Source: Candidatus Saccharimonadota bacterium
Lineage (GTDB): Bacteria; Patescibacteriota; Saccharimonadia; Saccharimonadales; Saccharimonadaceae
Direction: 5' to 3'
Assembly (NCBI GenBank): GCA_017511685.1
Contig: JAFWJE010000013.1
Location: forward strand, 1-48,731
Length of the DNA: 48,731 bases
The first letter of the stretch is position 1; every line of letters begins with the position of its first letter. Below, piece after piece: positions 8,211-16,651 of this stretch. The translations under genes were made by a program, and so were the position numbers. Below the pieces are notes generated by a model. That model was not told the DNA's origin and did not search any database. It worked only from the letters and a program-made list of their open reading frames with translations.

Positions 8211-8849
8211 TTACGCCTTAGCCAATCTCATAAGCGTCGTTTTAATCAGTACCCACGGCTCCATCGTTGACGATTTCATTTCCATATCTAATTCCGACAG
8301 CATTTTTAACACTCGCTTTTCTTTAGCTCCCTGCCGCCACGCAAATTTTTTAATCGCTTGCGACGCCAAAAGCCCAAAAAACATATATGGATCCTCATCA
8401 TCTTGCACCTTTTCCAACATCTTCACCGCCCGCGGCCCATCGCTAAGTGCTGTATCAAAAATCTCAAATACCGTCCGCATATCAATCTGCGGCTTTTTTT
8501 CAAACTTTTGCGCCTCCACCCCCGGCATTTTCACAAAATCTTTATACGTCTTTCTCTGCGAAACACTAGTTTCCCATATCACCACCGTATGCGGCGTACT
8601 CACATATTTTGCAATTTCCTCATAAAAATCTACAGCGTTATCATCACCCTGCCCCCTTGCCGGCGTCAAATCTTTAATCAGGATCTTCCGCTTCTCGGAA
8701 AATAATGAATTTCCCTGAAATATATTCACTAAATCCGCCAGCTTCAAACCACCATCCGCACCATCAAACACCTCGTAATCTTCCCCCAGCACCTTCCGCA
8801 CTTCTTCAGAAATCCGCACTCTATCGTTACCGTAAAATACCTTAATCAT
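8211..8849 (-). CDS. holA: DNA polymerase III delta subunit-like protein
   Basis: About 210 residues from MIKVFYGNDRVRISEEVRKV. The N-terminal region resembles HolA (delta), the clamp-loader subunit that opens the beta clamp: a short P-loop-like start, LADLVNIFQGNSLFSEKRKILIKDL, then VVIWETS in the AAA+ fold. It is shorter than E. coli HolA (343), as is common in reduced genomes. The ORF is open upstream, but I choose the ATG at 8847-8849 because a GGAGGG site precedes it and it overlaps the mutM stop by 8 bp. That argues for a mutM-holA operon. Confidence 0.8.
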   Translation of the reverse strand: MIKVFYGNDRVRISEEVRKVLGEDYEVFDGADGGLKLADLVNIFQGNSLFSEKRKILIKDLTPARGQGDDNAVDFYEEIAKYVSTPHTVVIWETSVSQRKTYKDFVKMPGVEAQKFEKKPQIDMRTVFEIFDTALSDGPRAVKMLEKVQDDEDPYMFFGLLASQAIKKFAWRQGAKEKRVLKMLSELDMEMKSSTMEPWVLIKTTLMRLAKA

Positions 8850-9714
8850 CAGAGCCCTCCTTTTGACAACATGGGCAAATATGTGTTCCCCGCCCCGCCA
8901 CGCGGATTTTGATAATCTCATTTCCGCATTTCACACATGGCTGCCCCTCCCGCCGAAACACTTTCGCAAATAATTCCAAATAATCCCCCCGCGTCCCATC
9001 CGCCCGCACATACGTCGCCATCGTCGAGCCACCCGATTTTATCGACGCATCCATCGCCTTTGCGGCACCTTCTATAATTCTTGCCGTCTCTTTCAAGCTC
9101 AGGCTTCCGCACAATCTCCGCGGATGTACACCCGCATAAAATAGCGCCTCGTCCGCATAAATATTCCCAATCCCTGCAATTACTTTTTGGTCCAATATTG
9201 CCGCCTTCACCGGCGAGCCACTCCGCCGTTGAAATGTCCGATATAGTTCCTCCGGCTTCATCTGCCACGGTTCTGGCGCCAAACTTGCGATAAACTCGTC
9301 TTGCTCCACCTCCTCCGTTGGCAACACTTTAATAAACCCAAACTTCCGCTGGTCATTAAAATACAGCACGCCCTTGCTTAATGTCAACACCACCCGCGTC
9401 TGCTTATTCGGCAACTCCTCCACAAAACTCTCGCTTGGATGCCCACCGGCAAAGGAGGACTTAGCGTTCTCCTTCTCCCGGTATATAAGTTGTCCTGTCA
9501 TGCGCAAATGTATCATCAGTGATACTCCACCAGACAAGTCTACCACCAGCGCCTTCCCAAACCGCCGAAACTTTATAATCTCCCGACCAAGCACTGCTTC
9601 CTGCGGCCCAATAAACGACTTTTCACACAGCACCTCCACTCGCCGAATTTTTTGCCGCAAACAAAATCCCTCCAGCCCACGCTTTATCGTTTCAACTTCC
9701 GGCAACTCTGGCAT
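8842..9714 (-). CDS. mutM: Formamidopyrimidine-DNA glycosylase
   Basis: 290 residues. Fpg removes 8-oxoguanine and other oxidised purines and cuts the resulting AP site. The catalytic N-terminal proline and glutamate are present (MPELPEVETIKRGL), with HLRMTGQL, FNDQRKFGF and GIGNIYADEALF. The C-terminal zinc finger has four cysteines (CVKC, then CPCC). The -10 TATAAT (9724-9729) is 9 nt from the ATG with no Shine-Dalgarno. holA overlaps its 3' end. Confidence 0.95.
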   Translation of the reverse strand: MPELPEVETIKRGLEGFCLRQKIRRVEVLCEKSFIGPQEAVLGREIIKFRRFGKALVVDLSGGVSLMIHLRMTGQLIYREKENAKSSFAGGHPSESFVEELPNKQTRVVLTLSKGVLYFNDQRKFGFIKVLPTEEVEQDEFIASLAPEPWQMKPEELYRTFQRRSGSPVKAAILDQKVIAGIGNIYADEALFYAGVHPRRLCGSLSLKETARIIEGAAKAMDASIKSGGSTMATYVRADGTRGDYLELFAKVFRREGQPCVKCGNEIIKIRVAGRGTHICPCCQKEGSDD

Positions 9715-9732
9715 ATATCTTATATTATACCA

Positions 9733-11355
9733 CTAATACATACCGCCCATATCCCCGCCAGCCGGAGCGGCCGGGGTAGGTTCTGGTACATCCACAATCA
9801 AAGCGCCCATAGTGATAGTAGTCGCAGCGATGGAAATTGCATTTTGAACCGCCTCACGCGTTACACGCGCTGGGTCGATAATACCGGATTTTTTCAAATC
9901 CACAAGGCCATTGTCTGGCTTCATTACGTTCACGCCAAAGCCCGGCTTAGCACTAGAAACTTCGGCCAGAAGGGCCTGCGCATTTAGACCGGCATTTTCC
10001 ATAATGGTGATAAACGGCATGGTCAAAGCGTTTTTGACAATCTTTGTGCCAGCATCTGTGCCGGAAAGTTGGTTGGCTAGATTTAGCAAAGTCACGCCAC
10101 CACCAGCTACGATACCTTCAGAAAGCGCCGCCTTGGTAGCCGCTACGGCATCATCCACGCGGAATTTTTTCTCGTCGATTTCGGTTTCGGTGGCACCACC
10201 AACTTTGATTACTGCCACTTTGCCCGAAAGTGCGGCTGCGCGTTTTTCTAATTCCTCACGTTCATAGTCGGAGCCAGCTAGTTCAGCTTGCGAACGGATT
10301 AACTCAATCCGAGCTGCCACCGCCTTGGCATCACCTGCGCCTTTGATAATGGTGGAGGCATCTTTCTCGGCGATTACTTTAGCGGCTGAGCCTAAGACTT
10401 CTAGCCCGGCTTCCTCAAGTTTTAGACCCTTATCCTCTGACACCACCGTTGCATCAGTCAAAATTGCGATATCCTCCATGATGTCTTTACGACGCTCGCC
10501 AAAGGAAGGTGCTTTCAGTACCAATGTGTTAAACGAGCCTTTCAATTTGTTTAGCACGAGTAGCGACAGAGCCTCGCCCTCCACTTCCTCAGCAATAATC
10601 ACTAGGTCTTTTTTGCCAGCCTGAGCACATTTTTCTAGCAGCGGCAAAATATCTGATGCTGCGGAAATCTTTTTGTCAGTCACTAAAATCAAAGGTTTTT
10701 CAAAAATTGCTTCTTGGCGATTTACATCCGTTACAAAGAATGGCGAGGAATAGCCTTTATCATAAGAAAAGCCTTCTACGATTTCTTGTTCCATTTCTAG
10801 ACCTTGGCCGGCTTCCACCGTCACCACGCCGTCTTTGCCAATCTTGGAAATTACTTCAGCAATCAATTTGCCAATCTCGGCATCACCAGCAGAAATTGTA
10901 GCAACTTCGGAAACTTTTTTGTCGTTGCCCTCAATTTTTTCGGCTAATTTATCTATACCTTTAACAATTTCCGCACCGGCTTTTTCAATACCGCGACGCA
11001 GTTCCATCGGATTGACGCCAGCGGCGATTAACTTGTTGGCCTCTGCAATGATGTTGTAAGTTAGGACTGTGACCGTAGTGGTGCCATCACCAGCGACCTT
11101 GTTGAGTTTCTGTGCTGCAGTTTTAATTAACTTAGCACCGATTTGCTCGCCTAAGTTTTCGTCGGTCGCACCGAGGTCTACCGCCTCAGCTACCGTTACA
11201 CCATCGTGCGTGATAGTCGGCGCACCATAGGATTTTTCTATGACTACGTTTTGGCCCTTTGGCCCATAAGTTACTTTTACTGCGTCATATAATTGCCGAG
11301 CGCCAGATAAAACTTTGTCTCTTGCATCTGCTTCATAAAAAATCTTTTTTGCCAT
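9733..11355 (-). CDS. groL: Chaperonin GroEL (60 kDa)
   Basis: 540 residues, full length. It forms the double-ring ATP-driven folding chamber. Visible signatures include KVTYGPKGQNVVIEKSYGAPTITHDGVTVA, shown here only as a region (residues 28-58), GDGTTTVTVL, AAVEEGIVAGGG-type ALSEGIVAGGGVTLL near 400, and a Gly/Met-rich end (GGDMGGMY). AGGAGGAAC precedes the ATG. It follows groS by 9 bp and shares the CIRCE-controlled promoter. Confidence 0.98.
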   Translation of the reverse strand: MAKKIFYEADARDKVLSGARQLYDAVKVTYGPKGQNVVIEKSYGAPTITHDGVTVAEAVDLGATDENLGEQIGAKLIKTAAQKLNKVAGDGTTTVTVLTYNIIAEANKLIAAGVNPMELRRGIEKAGAEIVKGIDKLAEKIEGNDKKVSEVATISAGDAEIGKLIAEVISKIGKDGVVTVEAGQGLEMEQEIVEGFSYDKGYSSPFFVTDVNRQEAIFEKPLILVTDKKISAASDILPLLEKCAQAGKKDLVIIAEEVEGEALSLLVLNKLKGSFNTLVLKAPSFGERRKDIMEDIAILTDATVVSEDKGLKLEEAGLEVLGSAAKVIAEKDASTIIKGAGDAKAVAARIELIRSQAELAGSDYEREELEKRAAALSGKVAVIKVGGATETEIDEKKFRVDDAVAATKAALSEGIVAGGGVTLLNLANQLSGTDAGTKIVKNALTMPFITIMENAGLNAQALLAEVSSAKPGFGVNVMKPDNGLVDLKKSGIIDPARVTREAVQNAISIAATTITMGALIVDVPEPTPAAPAGGDMGGMY

Positions 11356-11364
11356 AGTTCCTCC

Positions 11365-11619
11365 TTATAATGTTGCTAAAATATCTTCAGCTGCGACGAT
11401 AATATAATCTTCGTCGTCAAGTTTGATATTGGTAGTTGAATATTCTTTGTAAACGATTTTGTCACCTTTTTTGATGCCTTCCACCTTCGGACCAACGGCT
11501 TCCACCACGGCATAGGCTGGGGTTTCTTTAGCCTCACCGAGTAGAATACCGGATTTAGTTTTAGTTAGTGGTTGTTCTTTTTTGGCGACGACTTTGTCAT
11601 TTAACGGTTTGATTGCCAT
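11365..11619 (-). CDS. groS: Co-chaperonin GroES
   Basis: 84 residues starting MAIKPLNDKVVAKKEQPLTK. It caps GroEL. Core segments: SGILLGEAKETPAYAVVEAVG (mobile loop region followed by the barrel) and KKGDKIVYKEYS. It is about 10 residues shorter than E. coli GroES. An AAGGAG site precedes the ATG. First gene of the groSL operon. Confidence 0.97.
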   Translation of the reverse strand: MAIKPLNDKVVAKKEQPLTKTKSGILLGEAKETPAYAVVEAVGPKVEGIKKGDKIVYKEYSTTNIKLDDEDYIIVAAEDILATL

Positions 11620-11659
11620 TTTTTAACTCCTTTTTAACGTTTACTACGTTCTTACCCCT

Positions 11660-11702
11660 ATTGTAGCGCGGAAAATTAGCACTGTCAAGTCCCGAGTGCT
11701 AA
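11660..11702 (-). promoter_or_regulatory. groSL promoter with CIRCE (HrcA operator)
   Basis: TTAGCACTG, 9 nt, GAGTGCTAA at 11676-11702 is a CIRCE element with one mismatch in the left arm. On the minus strand TTGACA (11683-11688) lies inside the CIRCE spacer and TACAAT (11660-11665) is 17 bp away. HrcA binding would block the -35 directly. The predicted regulator is not in the window. Confidence 0.93.
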
Positions 11703-11753
11703 TTTTTTCATTTTTGTTTGCAGAAAAAAGCTGTTTTTATGAACATATTGTGG

Positions 11754-11770
11754 TATAATTATGTACATAA
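11754..11770 (+). promoter_or_regulatory. Promoter and candidate operator of TA module 2
   Basis: Extended -10 TGGTATAAT (TATAAT at 11754-11759). A perfect 12-bp palindrome, TTATGTACATAA (11759-11770), covers the start-site region, a common place for antitoxin autoregulation. AAGGAG follows at 11769-11774. Confidence 0.65.
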
Positions 11771-11779
11771 GGAGTAAAA

Positions 11780-12100
11780 ATGGCAGTAGCATTAGCAGAT
11801 ATTCACGTCAAAATCAATCCAGATATAAAATCTCAGTCGGAGGAAATACTTGGTAAAATTGGTATCTCTATGTCGGATCTTATCAATATGACTTTACGTC
11901 AAGTAATTTATCAAAAACGTATTCCGTTTGAGACGAGTCTGGAATATGAAATGCCAAGATGTATGCAGTTAAGGACTGAAGGAGAAATCAAAAAATATTT
12001 GGAGGAAAATCTTGCAAAAGATTTTGACAATACAAAGACTTATCCTCAAGAGGAGATTGAAAATATGTTTCATGTGGGCGAAGCGGAGGTCGCCGCGTGA
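11780..12100 (+). CDS. RelB/DinJ-family antitoxin
   Basis: 106 residues. The N-terminal DIHVKINPDIKSQSEEILGK followed by GISMSDLINMTLRQVI is the ribbon-helix-helix pattern of RelB/DinJ antitoxins; the more variable C-terminus would wrap the toxin. It has an AAGGAG site 5 nt before the ATG and overlaps the toxin gene by 4 bp. Confidence 0.85.
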   Translation: MAVALADIHVKINPDIKSQSEEILGKIGISMSDLINMTLRQVIYQKRIPFETSLEYEMPRCMQLRTEGEIKKYLEENLAKDFDNTKTYPQEEIENMFHVGEAEVAA

Positions 12101-12405
12101 ACAAATATCAAGTAGTATATTCAAGCGCAGCTTTAGAACAGTTAGCAGAGATTTTTCAATATATTACAGAAGTTTTAGAGAACCCAGTTAGCGCGCATAA
12201 AACTATATCAAAAATAATCAAAAGATGCGGGGAACTTAGCGTTTTTCCGAAAGGTAGTGTCGTTAAATATGTAATAAACAAGGCGGAACTACGCTCTGTC
12301 AAAGTCAATAATTTTATAGTATTTTATGAAGTCGATGATGAACAATCGAAAGTAATAGTTAGAGATGTTATCTACGCTCGCAGAGATGTAAAAAACTTGG
12401 TATAA
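12097..12405 (+). CDS. RelE/ParE-superfamily toxin
   Basis: 102 residues from a GTG start, with GGAGGT 6 nt upstream inside the antitoxin gene. MNKYQVVYSSAALEQLAEIF, then LRSVKVNNFIVFYEVDDE and VIVRDVIYARRDVKNLV fit the RelE/ParE fold. It shares little sequence with the toxin at 2742 apart from this layout, so the two modules probably do not cross-neutralise. Confidence 0.85.
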   Translation: MNKYQVVYSSAALEQLAEIFQYITEVLENPVSAHKTISKIIKRCGELSVFPKGSVVKYVINKAELRSVKVNNFIVFYEVDDEQSKVIVRDVIYARRDVKNLV

Positions 12406-12412
12406 TATAAAT

Positions 12413-13744
12413 ATGAATATCAAAAACCTCTCCGGCTACAACACCGCCGTTTTGCCCTATCATCTTGCGCAATCCCTTGTCGCTGGCATCCGCTATGGTT
12501 TCCCCGGCAAAAAACTCCGCGTCATTGGCGTCACCGGCACCAACGGCAAGACTACTACTTGTTTCATGCTTTGGAAAATGCTAAATGTCGCCGGCCACAA
12601 AACCGGACTTCTCACCACTGTCGGCTGGGGCGTTCCCGGCCTCACCGCAGAAAAACTAAAACAATTAGGTGTCAAAACCGACACCCCGCCAGACCGCGAC
12701 GGCCTCATTAAGCAAATTGAACACATGACCACCGCCGACAGCTTTACCTTAAACCGCCGCATCAAAATCATCCAAGATGAAGGCGCCGAGTTCCTTATCC
12801 TAGAAACCACTTCTCATGCCCTCTCTCAGTTTCGCACCCTCGGCATCCCCATAGAAATTGCCGTCATGACCAACGTTACCCATGAACATCTTGACTACCA
12901 CAAGACTTTTGACCGCTACGTCGCCGCCAAAGCCAAATTGTTCAAAAAAGCAAAGTACGGCGTCATCAACCGCGATGACCCTAGCTACCGCGTATTTAAA
13001 AAAGCCATCAATGGCCGTTCCTCTAAAGAGAATTATGCTTTCTATGGTATAAAAAACCCAGCAGATTTCCGTGCCACATCTATAAATCTCTCCGCTTCCG
13101 GCGTAGAATATACATGTGGTGATATAAAAATCAAAACTCAAATTCCAGGTGAATTCAATATTTACAATTCCCTCGCCGCCCTTGCCGTCGGCAAAAAACT
13201 CGGTCTTCCAGATGACAAAATCAGCATCGGCATCCACGCTCTAAAAGAAGTTGAGGGCCGCATGAACCGCCTTGATCTCGGCCAAAAGTTTGAAGTCATC
13301 GTTGATTTTGCCCACACGCCCGACGCTTTTGAAAAGGTTTTCACTTCCGTCAAAGCTCCAAGTAAAACTGGCCACATCATTTCCCTCTTTGGTGGCGCCG
13401 GCCAACGCGACAAAACCACCCGCAAAGAGCGTGGCGAAATCGCAGGCAAATACAGCGACATCTGCATCCTCACCGAGGATGACCCTCGCGACGAAAGCCC
13501 AGCCGAAATCGCTGAGATGTTCAAAATAGGCTGCAAAAAAGCCGGCATGAAAGATGACCAAATTATCATTGAGCTTGACCGCAAAGCCGCCATTGAACGC
13601 GCCATTAATCTCGCTAAACCCGGTGATCTCGTCCTTGTCCTTGGCAAAGGCCACGAAAAAACCATTTTAAGAGCCGACGGCCCTCACCCGTTTGAGGATC
13701 TCAAAGTCACCGCCGCCGCCCTCAAAAATCTAAAAACTAGCTAA
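12413..13744 (+). CDS. murE: MurE-like UDP-MurNAc-tripeptide synthetase, short form
   Basis: 443 residues. It adds the third amino acid to the peptidoglycan stem peptide. The ATP loop GVTGTNGKTTT is at about residues 39-49; in typical MurE it lies near 110, so most of the N-terminal UDP-binding domain is absent. Other Mur ligase motifs are present: ETTSHAL, TNVTHEHLDYHKTFDRYVAAK, VDFAHTPDAF, FGGAGQRDKTTR and GKGHE. The substrate motif reads DDPR rather than DNPR, so lysine versus meso-diaminopimelate is not decided. TATAAT (12401-12406) ends 6 nt before the ATG: probably leaderless. Confidence 0.88.
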   Translation: MNIKNLSGYNTAVLPYHLAQSLVAGIRYGFPGKKLRVIGVTGTNGKTTTCFMLWKMLNVAGHKTGLLTTVGWGVPGLTAEKLKQLGVKTDTPPDRDGLIKQIEHMTTADSFTLNRRIKIIQDEGAEFLILETTSHALSQFRTLGIPIEIAVMTNVTHEHLDYHKTFDRYVAAKAKLFKKAKYGVINRDDPSYRVFKKAINGRSSKENYAFYGIKNPADFRATSINLSASGVEYTCGDIKIKTQIPGEFNIYNSLAALAVGKKLGLPDDKISIGIHALKEVEGRMNRLDLGQKFEVIVDFAHTPDAFEKVFTSVKAPSKTGHIISLFGGAGQRDKTTRKERGEIAGKYSDICILTEDDPRDESPAEIAEMFKIGCKKAGMKDDQIIIELDRKAAIERAINLAKPGDLVLVLGKGHEKTILRADGPHPFEDLKVTAAALKNLKTS

Positions 13745-14123
13745 CCTGTTCTTCTCGGCTCATATCGTACGACAACCGTACTAAATCACGAATTTCCTCA
13801 TCGGAAAGTTGCCCAGAATCCACGATTTCTATTCCCCCACGCCCAAAATACCGGCTTTCCATCACACTTTCATATTTTTCACGCAACAAATCCAAAAGCT
13901 TCCTATCCGTCCGAAGCTCCAAAGTGTTTTTCCGAAGCACCAAAAACGCCCTTGCCCCCTCATCTACAAAATCTACCGAGTCCGCCTTATCCACCACATC
14001 AGAAACCGGCACTTTATACACCAAAATCTCCTCTGCATCATCCCCCTCCCCCACAGTCATTTTCTCCGTCAAAACTACCGACGCATCAATCCCAGAAACT
14101 TTTGTAATATCAAACTCTACCAT
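13737..14123 (-). CDS. MmcQ/YjbR-like protein
   Basis: 128 residues. The C-terminal half (LLDLLREKYESVMES, then VDSGQLSDEEIRDLVRLSYD) resembles the MmcQ/YjbR family, small alpha/beta proteins with a CyaY-like fold of uncertain function, sometimes called DNA-binding. The N-terminal half is acidic. Its 3' end overlaps the 3' end of convergent murE by 8 bp, and it lies just downstream of orn with a 9-bp gap, so the two minus genes may be cotranscribed. Confidence 0.6.
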   Translation of the reverse strand: MVEFDITKVSGIDASVVLTEKMTVGEGDDAEEILVYKVPVSDVVDKADSVDFVDEGARAFLVLRKNTLELRTDRKLLDLLREKYESVMESRYFGRGGIEIVDSGQLSDEEIRDLVRLSYDMSREEQVS

Positions 14124-14132
14124 ATAAACCTC

Positions 14133-14693
14133 CTATTTCATAAAACTAAGATACCACTTCAGCTCCTCGATACTCCCCTCAATATCATCTAGTGCCCGGT
14201 GCATCTCCCGCTTCACAAACTTTTTACTAAGCGCCCCCTCAAAATACACTTTCCACGCCGACACATCCAGCATCCGATAGTGCAACCGCGACGCCAACTT
14301 CGGCATTTCAATATCAATAAATTTCCTATCTTGGTGTATTGAATTCCCCGCCAAAATAATCTTGCCTTTGCCCTTGGCATCGCCCTCAATACTCTGCTTC
14401 TTGAAATTCTTATCGACAAACGCCAAAAGTTGCTTTTCAATCTCAGAAATCACTAAGCCCTCTGTATTTTGCGCAATCAAAGCATCCCGCGACTCTGCGT
14501 TAGCTTCCCAAAACGGCCCCACCATCCGCTCCCGCATTAACTCCTCAGGAACTTTTACTACTCCTGTATATTCTGCAACCTTATTCAATTTCCAATCCGT
14601 CGCAATCGCCGCCACTTCAATAATTTTATCACGACCCGGCACAAGCCCAGTCATCTCCAAATCCACCCATAAAAGTGTAGCTTTTTTTGACAT
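14133..14693 (-). CDS. orn: Oligoribonuclease
   Basis: 186 residues. Orn is a DEDDh 3'-5' exonuclease that degrades 2-5 nt RNAs, the last step of RNA turnover. The signature residues are visible: WVDLEMTGL (D, E), NSIHQDRKFIDIEMPKL (D) and HRALDDIEGSIEEL (H, D). Length and motif spacing are normal for the family. It lies between argS and the MmcQ-like gene on the same strand. Confidence 0.95.
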   Translation of the reverse strand: MSKKATLLWVDLEMTGLVPGRDKIIEVAAIATDWKLNKVAEYTGVVKVPEELMRERMVGPFWEANAESRDALIAQNTEGLVISEIEKQLLAFVDKNFKKQSIEGDAKGKGKIILAGNSIHQDRKFIDIEMPKLASRLHYRMLDVSAWKVYFEGALSKKFVKREMHRALDDIEGSIEELKWYLSFMK

Positions 14694-14728
14694 CTATCTC
14701 GCCTTTCCTAAATTACATTTTATTTCCA

Positions 14729-16510
14729 TCACATTTCCTCCGGCACTTCAATTCCTAATAGCCCCAATCCATGCGTCATCGTTTCCAGATACACAGCCAC
14801 TATTTCCGCCCGCTCACTCTCATACTCCGACCCCGCCACCTTCACATTCTCGTAAAATCTCGAAAACTCCTGCGCTAGCTCATACAAATACCCCGCCACC
14901 TTATGTGGCGCCAACTCCCTCACTGCTAACTTAAGCACATCCTTATACTCACACATTTTCCTAATCAGTCGCTTTTCGTGCTCATCTAATAGCCACGGGT
15001 TTTCAGCAGAGATGATATTCAAGGAAGCGGGAGCACTGGAGCGAGCCGTACTTAAGGTACGGCTCGCGAAGCGCGCATCCGCTGACGCAGAAGATCGCTC
15101 TGCTGAAAGCCCGTCCAGGATTTTTTTGGAGCGTACAGCAGCATATTGCAAATACACTCCGGAATTCCCCGTCGTAGAAACACTTTCCGATATATCAAAC
15201 TCAATATTCCCCCCAATCCGATATTTCAAAAACGCATACTTAATCGCCGACAACGCAATCCGCGCATCCGCCGACGCATTGGACTGCCCCGATAATGCTT
15301 CCTCAACCCTTTCTAGTACATCCACCGCCCTAATAAAATTCCCCTTCCTCGACGACATCTTTTCGTTCCCCGGTAGTCGTACATTTCCGTGCGTGATATG
15401 CTCCGTTCTCTCCACTAGATCCGGCGCCATCAAAGATACCGATTTTAGCACCACCTTCATATAATCAATAATGTCATTCCCCGTAATCACCACCGACTTA
15501 TCAAAATGATAGTCCTCCCACTTCTTGAAAATCAACCCCACATCCTTAGCCTCATAAGTCGGCAGACCTTCCGCATTAATAAACACCCTCGTATGTAAAT
15601 CATATTTCTCGCCCGGAAATACCACCGCACCGTTACTTTCCTCATATACTCCATCCGCCAAACCTTCACGCACTTTCAAAAGTCCCAGCCCCGCCACCGT
15701 TGACTCCGGATAGTATTTATCAAACTTCACTCCAATCCGCGCATAAAAATCATCAAAATATTTATAGCTCGCCTCACGACCCGTCCAATACAACTCCGCT
15801 AGCCGCCCTTCATGAATATCTTGTTCTACAATTTTATAAATCTCTTTATTAATTTCTACGATCTTAGCCTTCGCCGTTTCATCATCCTCATACGCCCTCG
15901 TCCCCTCCACATAACATTTTGCAATAATCTCAATATCATCCGTTTTTTCATCTTTTTCCATCACGGCATATAATGTCTTGGCCACATGTAGCCCCACATC
16001 TCCGCCAAAATTCGCTCTCACTACTTTTCCTCCGGCAAACTCCACCAACCTAGAAATCGCATCCCCCACAATCGAAGTATAAAGATGCCCTACGTGTAAC
16101 ACTTTAAATGGATTTGGGTCAGAAAACTCACAAATTACCGTCTTTCCCAAATAATCATCACATGATATATTTTTCTTAAAATCAAGCCTCAAATCTGCCA
16201 ATTTTTGTTTAAAATATTCATCCCGTGATATAAAATTCAAAAATCCCGGGCCAGCCACCTCTATATCAAACGGAAAATCTGAATCACTACAAAGCGCCTC
16301 AGAAATCAAAGCTGCCACATCCCTTGGCGCCTTTACTACCCCATCAGCATCCGCCTTTTCGCGCGCCTTCAGCATCCCCGCCAATTTCATCGCCGCATTA
16401 GTTGAATAATCCCCCTTCATATTCTCCGGCGCCACCGTCACTTCCGGCTCAAAATCCACATCAAAAAGCCGCTTTATTACCGCTCTTAGTCTCTCTCTAA
16501 TTTCTTCCAT
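14729..16510 (-). CDS. argS: Arginyl-tRNA synthetase with palindromic insert
   Basis: About 593 residues from MEEIRERLRAVIKRL. It charges tRNA-Arg. The class I HIGH signature is HVGH in KVLHVGHLYTSIVGDAI, and KMSSRKGN stands for KMSKS. The C-terminal anticodon-binding DALR region ends LLGIEVPEEM. The ORF is open upstream, but TAAAAT lies 7 nt before the ATG at 16508-16510, so the start is likely there and the mRNA leaderless. Near residues 468-504 an Ala/Ser/Arg-rich stretch (SSASADARFASRTL) is encoded by a 108-bp palindromic element (15001-15108) that keeps the frame. Confidence 0.93.
   Translation of the reverse strand: MEEIRERLRAVIKRLFDVDFEPEVTVAPENMKGDYSTNAAMKLAGMLKAREKADADGVVKAPRDVAALISEALCSDSDFPFDIEVAGPGFLNFISRDEYFKQKLADLRLDFKKNISCDDYLGKTVICEFSDPNPFKVLHVGHLYTSIVGDAISRLVEFAGGKVVRANFGGDVGLHVAKTLYAVMEKDEKTDDIEIIAKCYVEGTRAYEDDETAKAKIVEINKEIYKIVEQDIHEGRLAELYWTGREASYKYFDDFYARIGVKFDKYYPESTVAGLGLLKVREGLADGVYEESNGAVVFPGEKYDLHTRVFINAEGLPTYEAKDVGLIFKKWEDYHFDKSVVITGNDIIDYMKVVLKSVSLMAPDLVERTEHITHGNVRLPGNEKMSSRKGNFIRAVDVLERVEEALSGQSNASADARIALSAIKYAFLKYRIGGNIEFDISESVSTTGNSGVYLQYAAVRSKKILDGLSAERSSASADARFASRTLSTARSSAPASLNIISAENPWLLDEHEKRLIRKMCEYKDVLKLAVRELAPHKVAGYLYELAQEFSRFYENVKVAGSEYESERAEIVAVYLETMTHGLGLLGIEVPEEM
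15001..15108. repeat. 108-bp palindromic element inside argS
   Basis: Nested inverted repeat: outer arms TTTCAGCAGAG (15001-15011) and CTCTGCTGAAA (15098-15108), middle AGCGG with CCGCT, inner arms GCGAGCCGTAC (15041-15051) and GTACGGCTCGC (15057-15067). Its length is a multiple of 3 and it is read through in argS. Confidence 0.8.
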
Positions 16511-16651
16511 TACCATAATTTTACCACATTCACGCCCAACGCGCCACCCCCATAAATCGCACCAAAAAGGTCTTGTAAAAGCCTTCAAGCTTATGTTAAA
16601 ATAAAGCAAAAGAGTATCAATAATAATGGTGGGCTAAAAGGAGGTGCCACT

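Noticed and set aside
9300-9500. Insertion element in mutM (SFAGGHPSESFVEELPNK)
   Set aside because: As I recall, MutM proteins of related phyla carry the same GHP...EELPNK segment, so it is a normal family feature.
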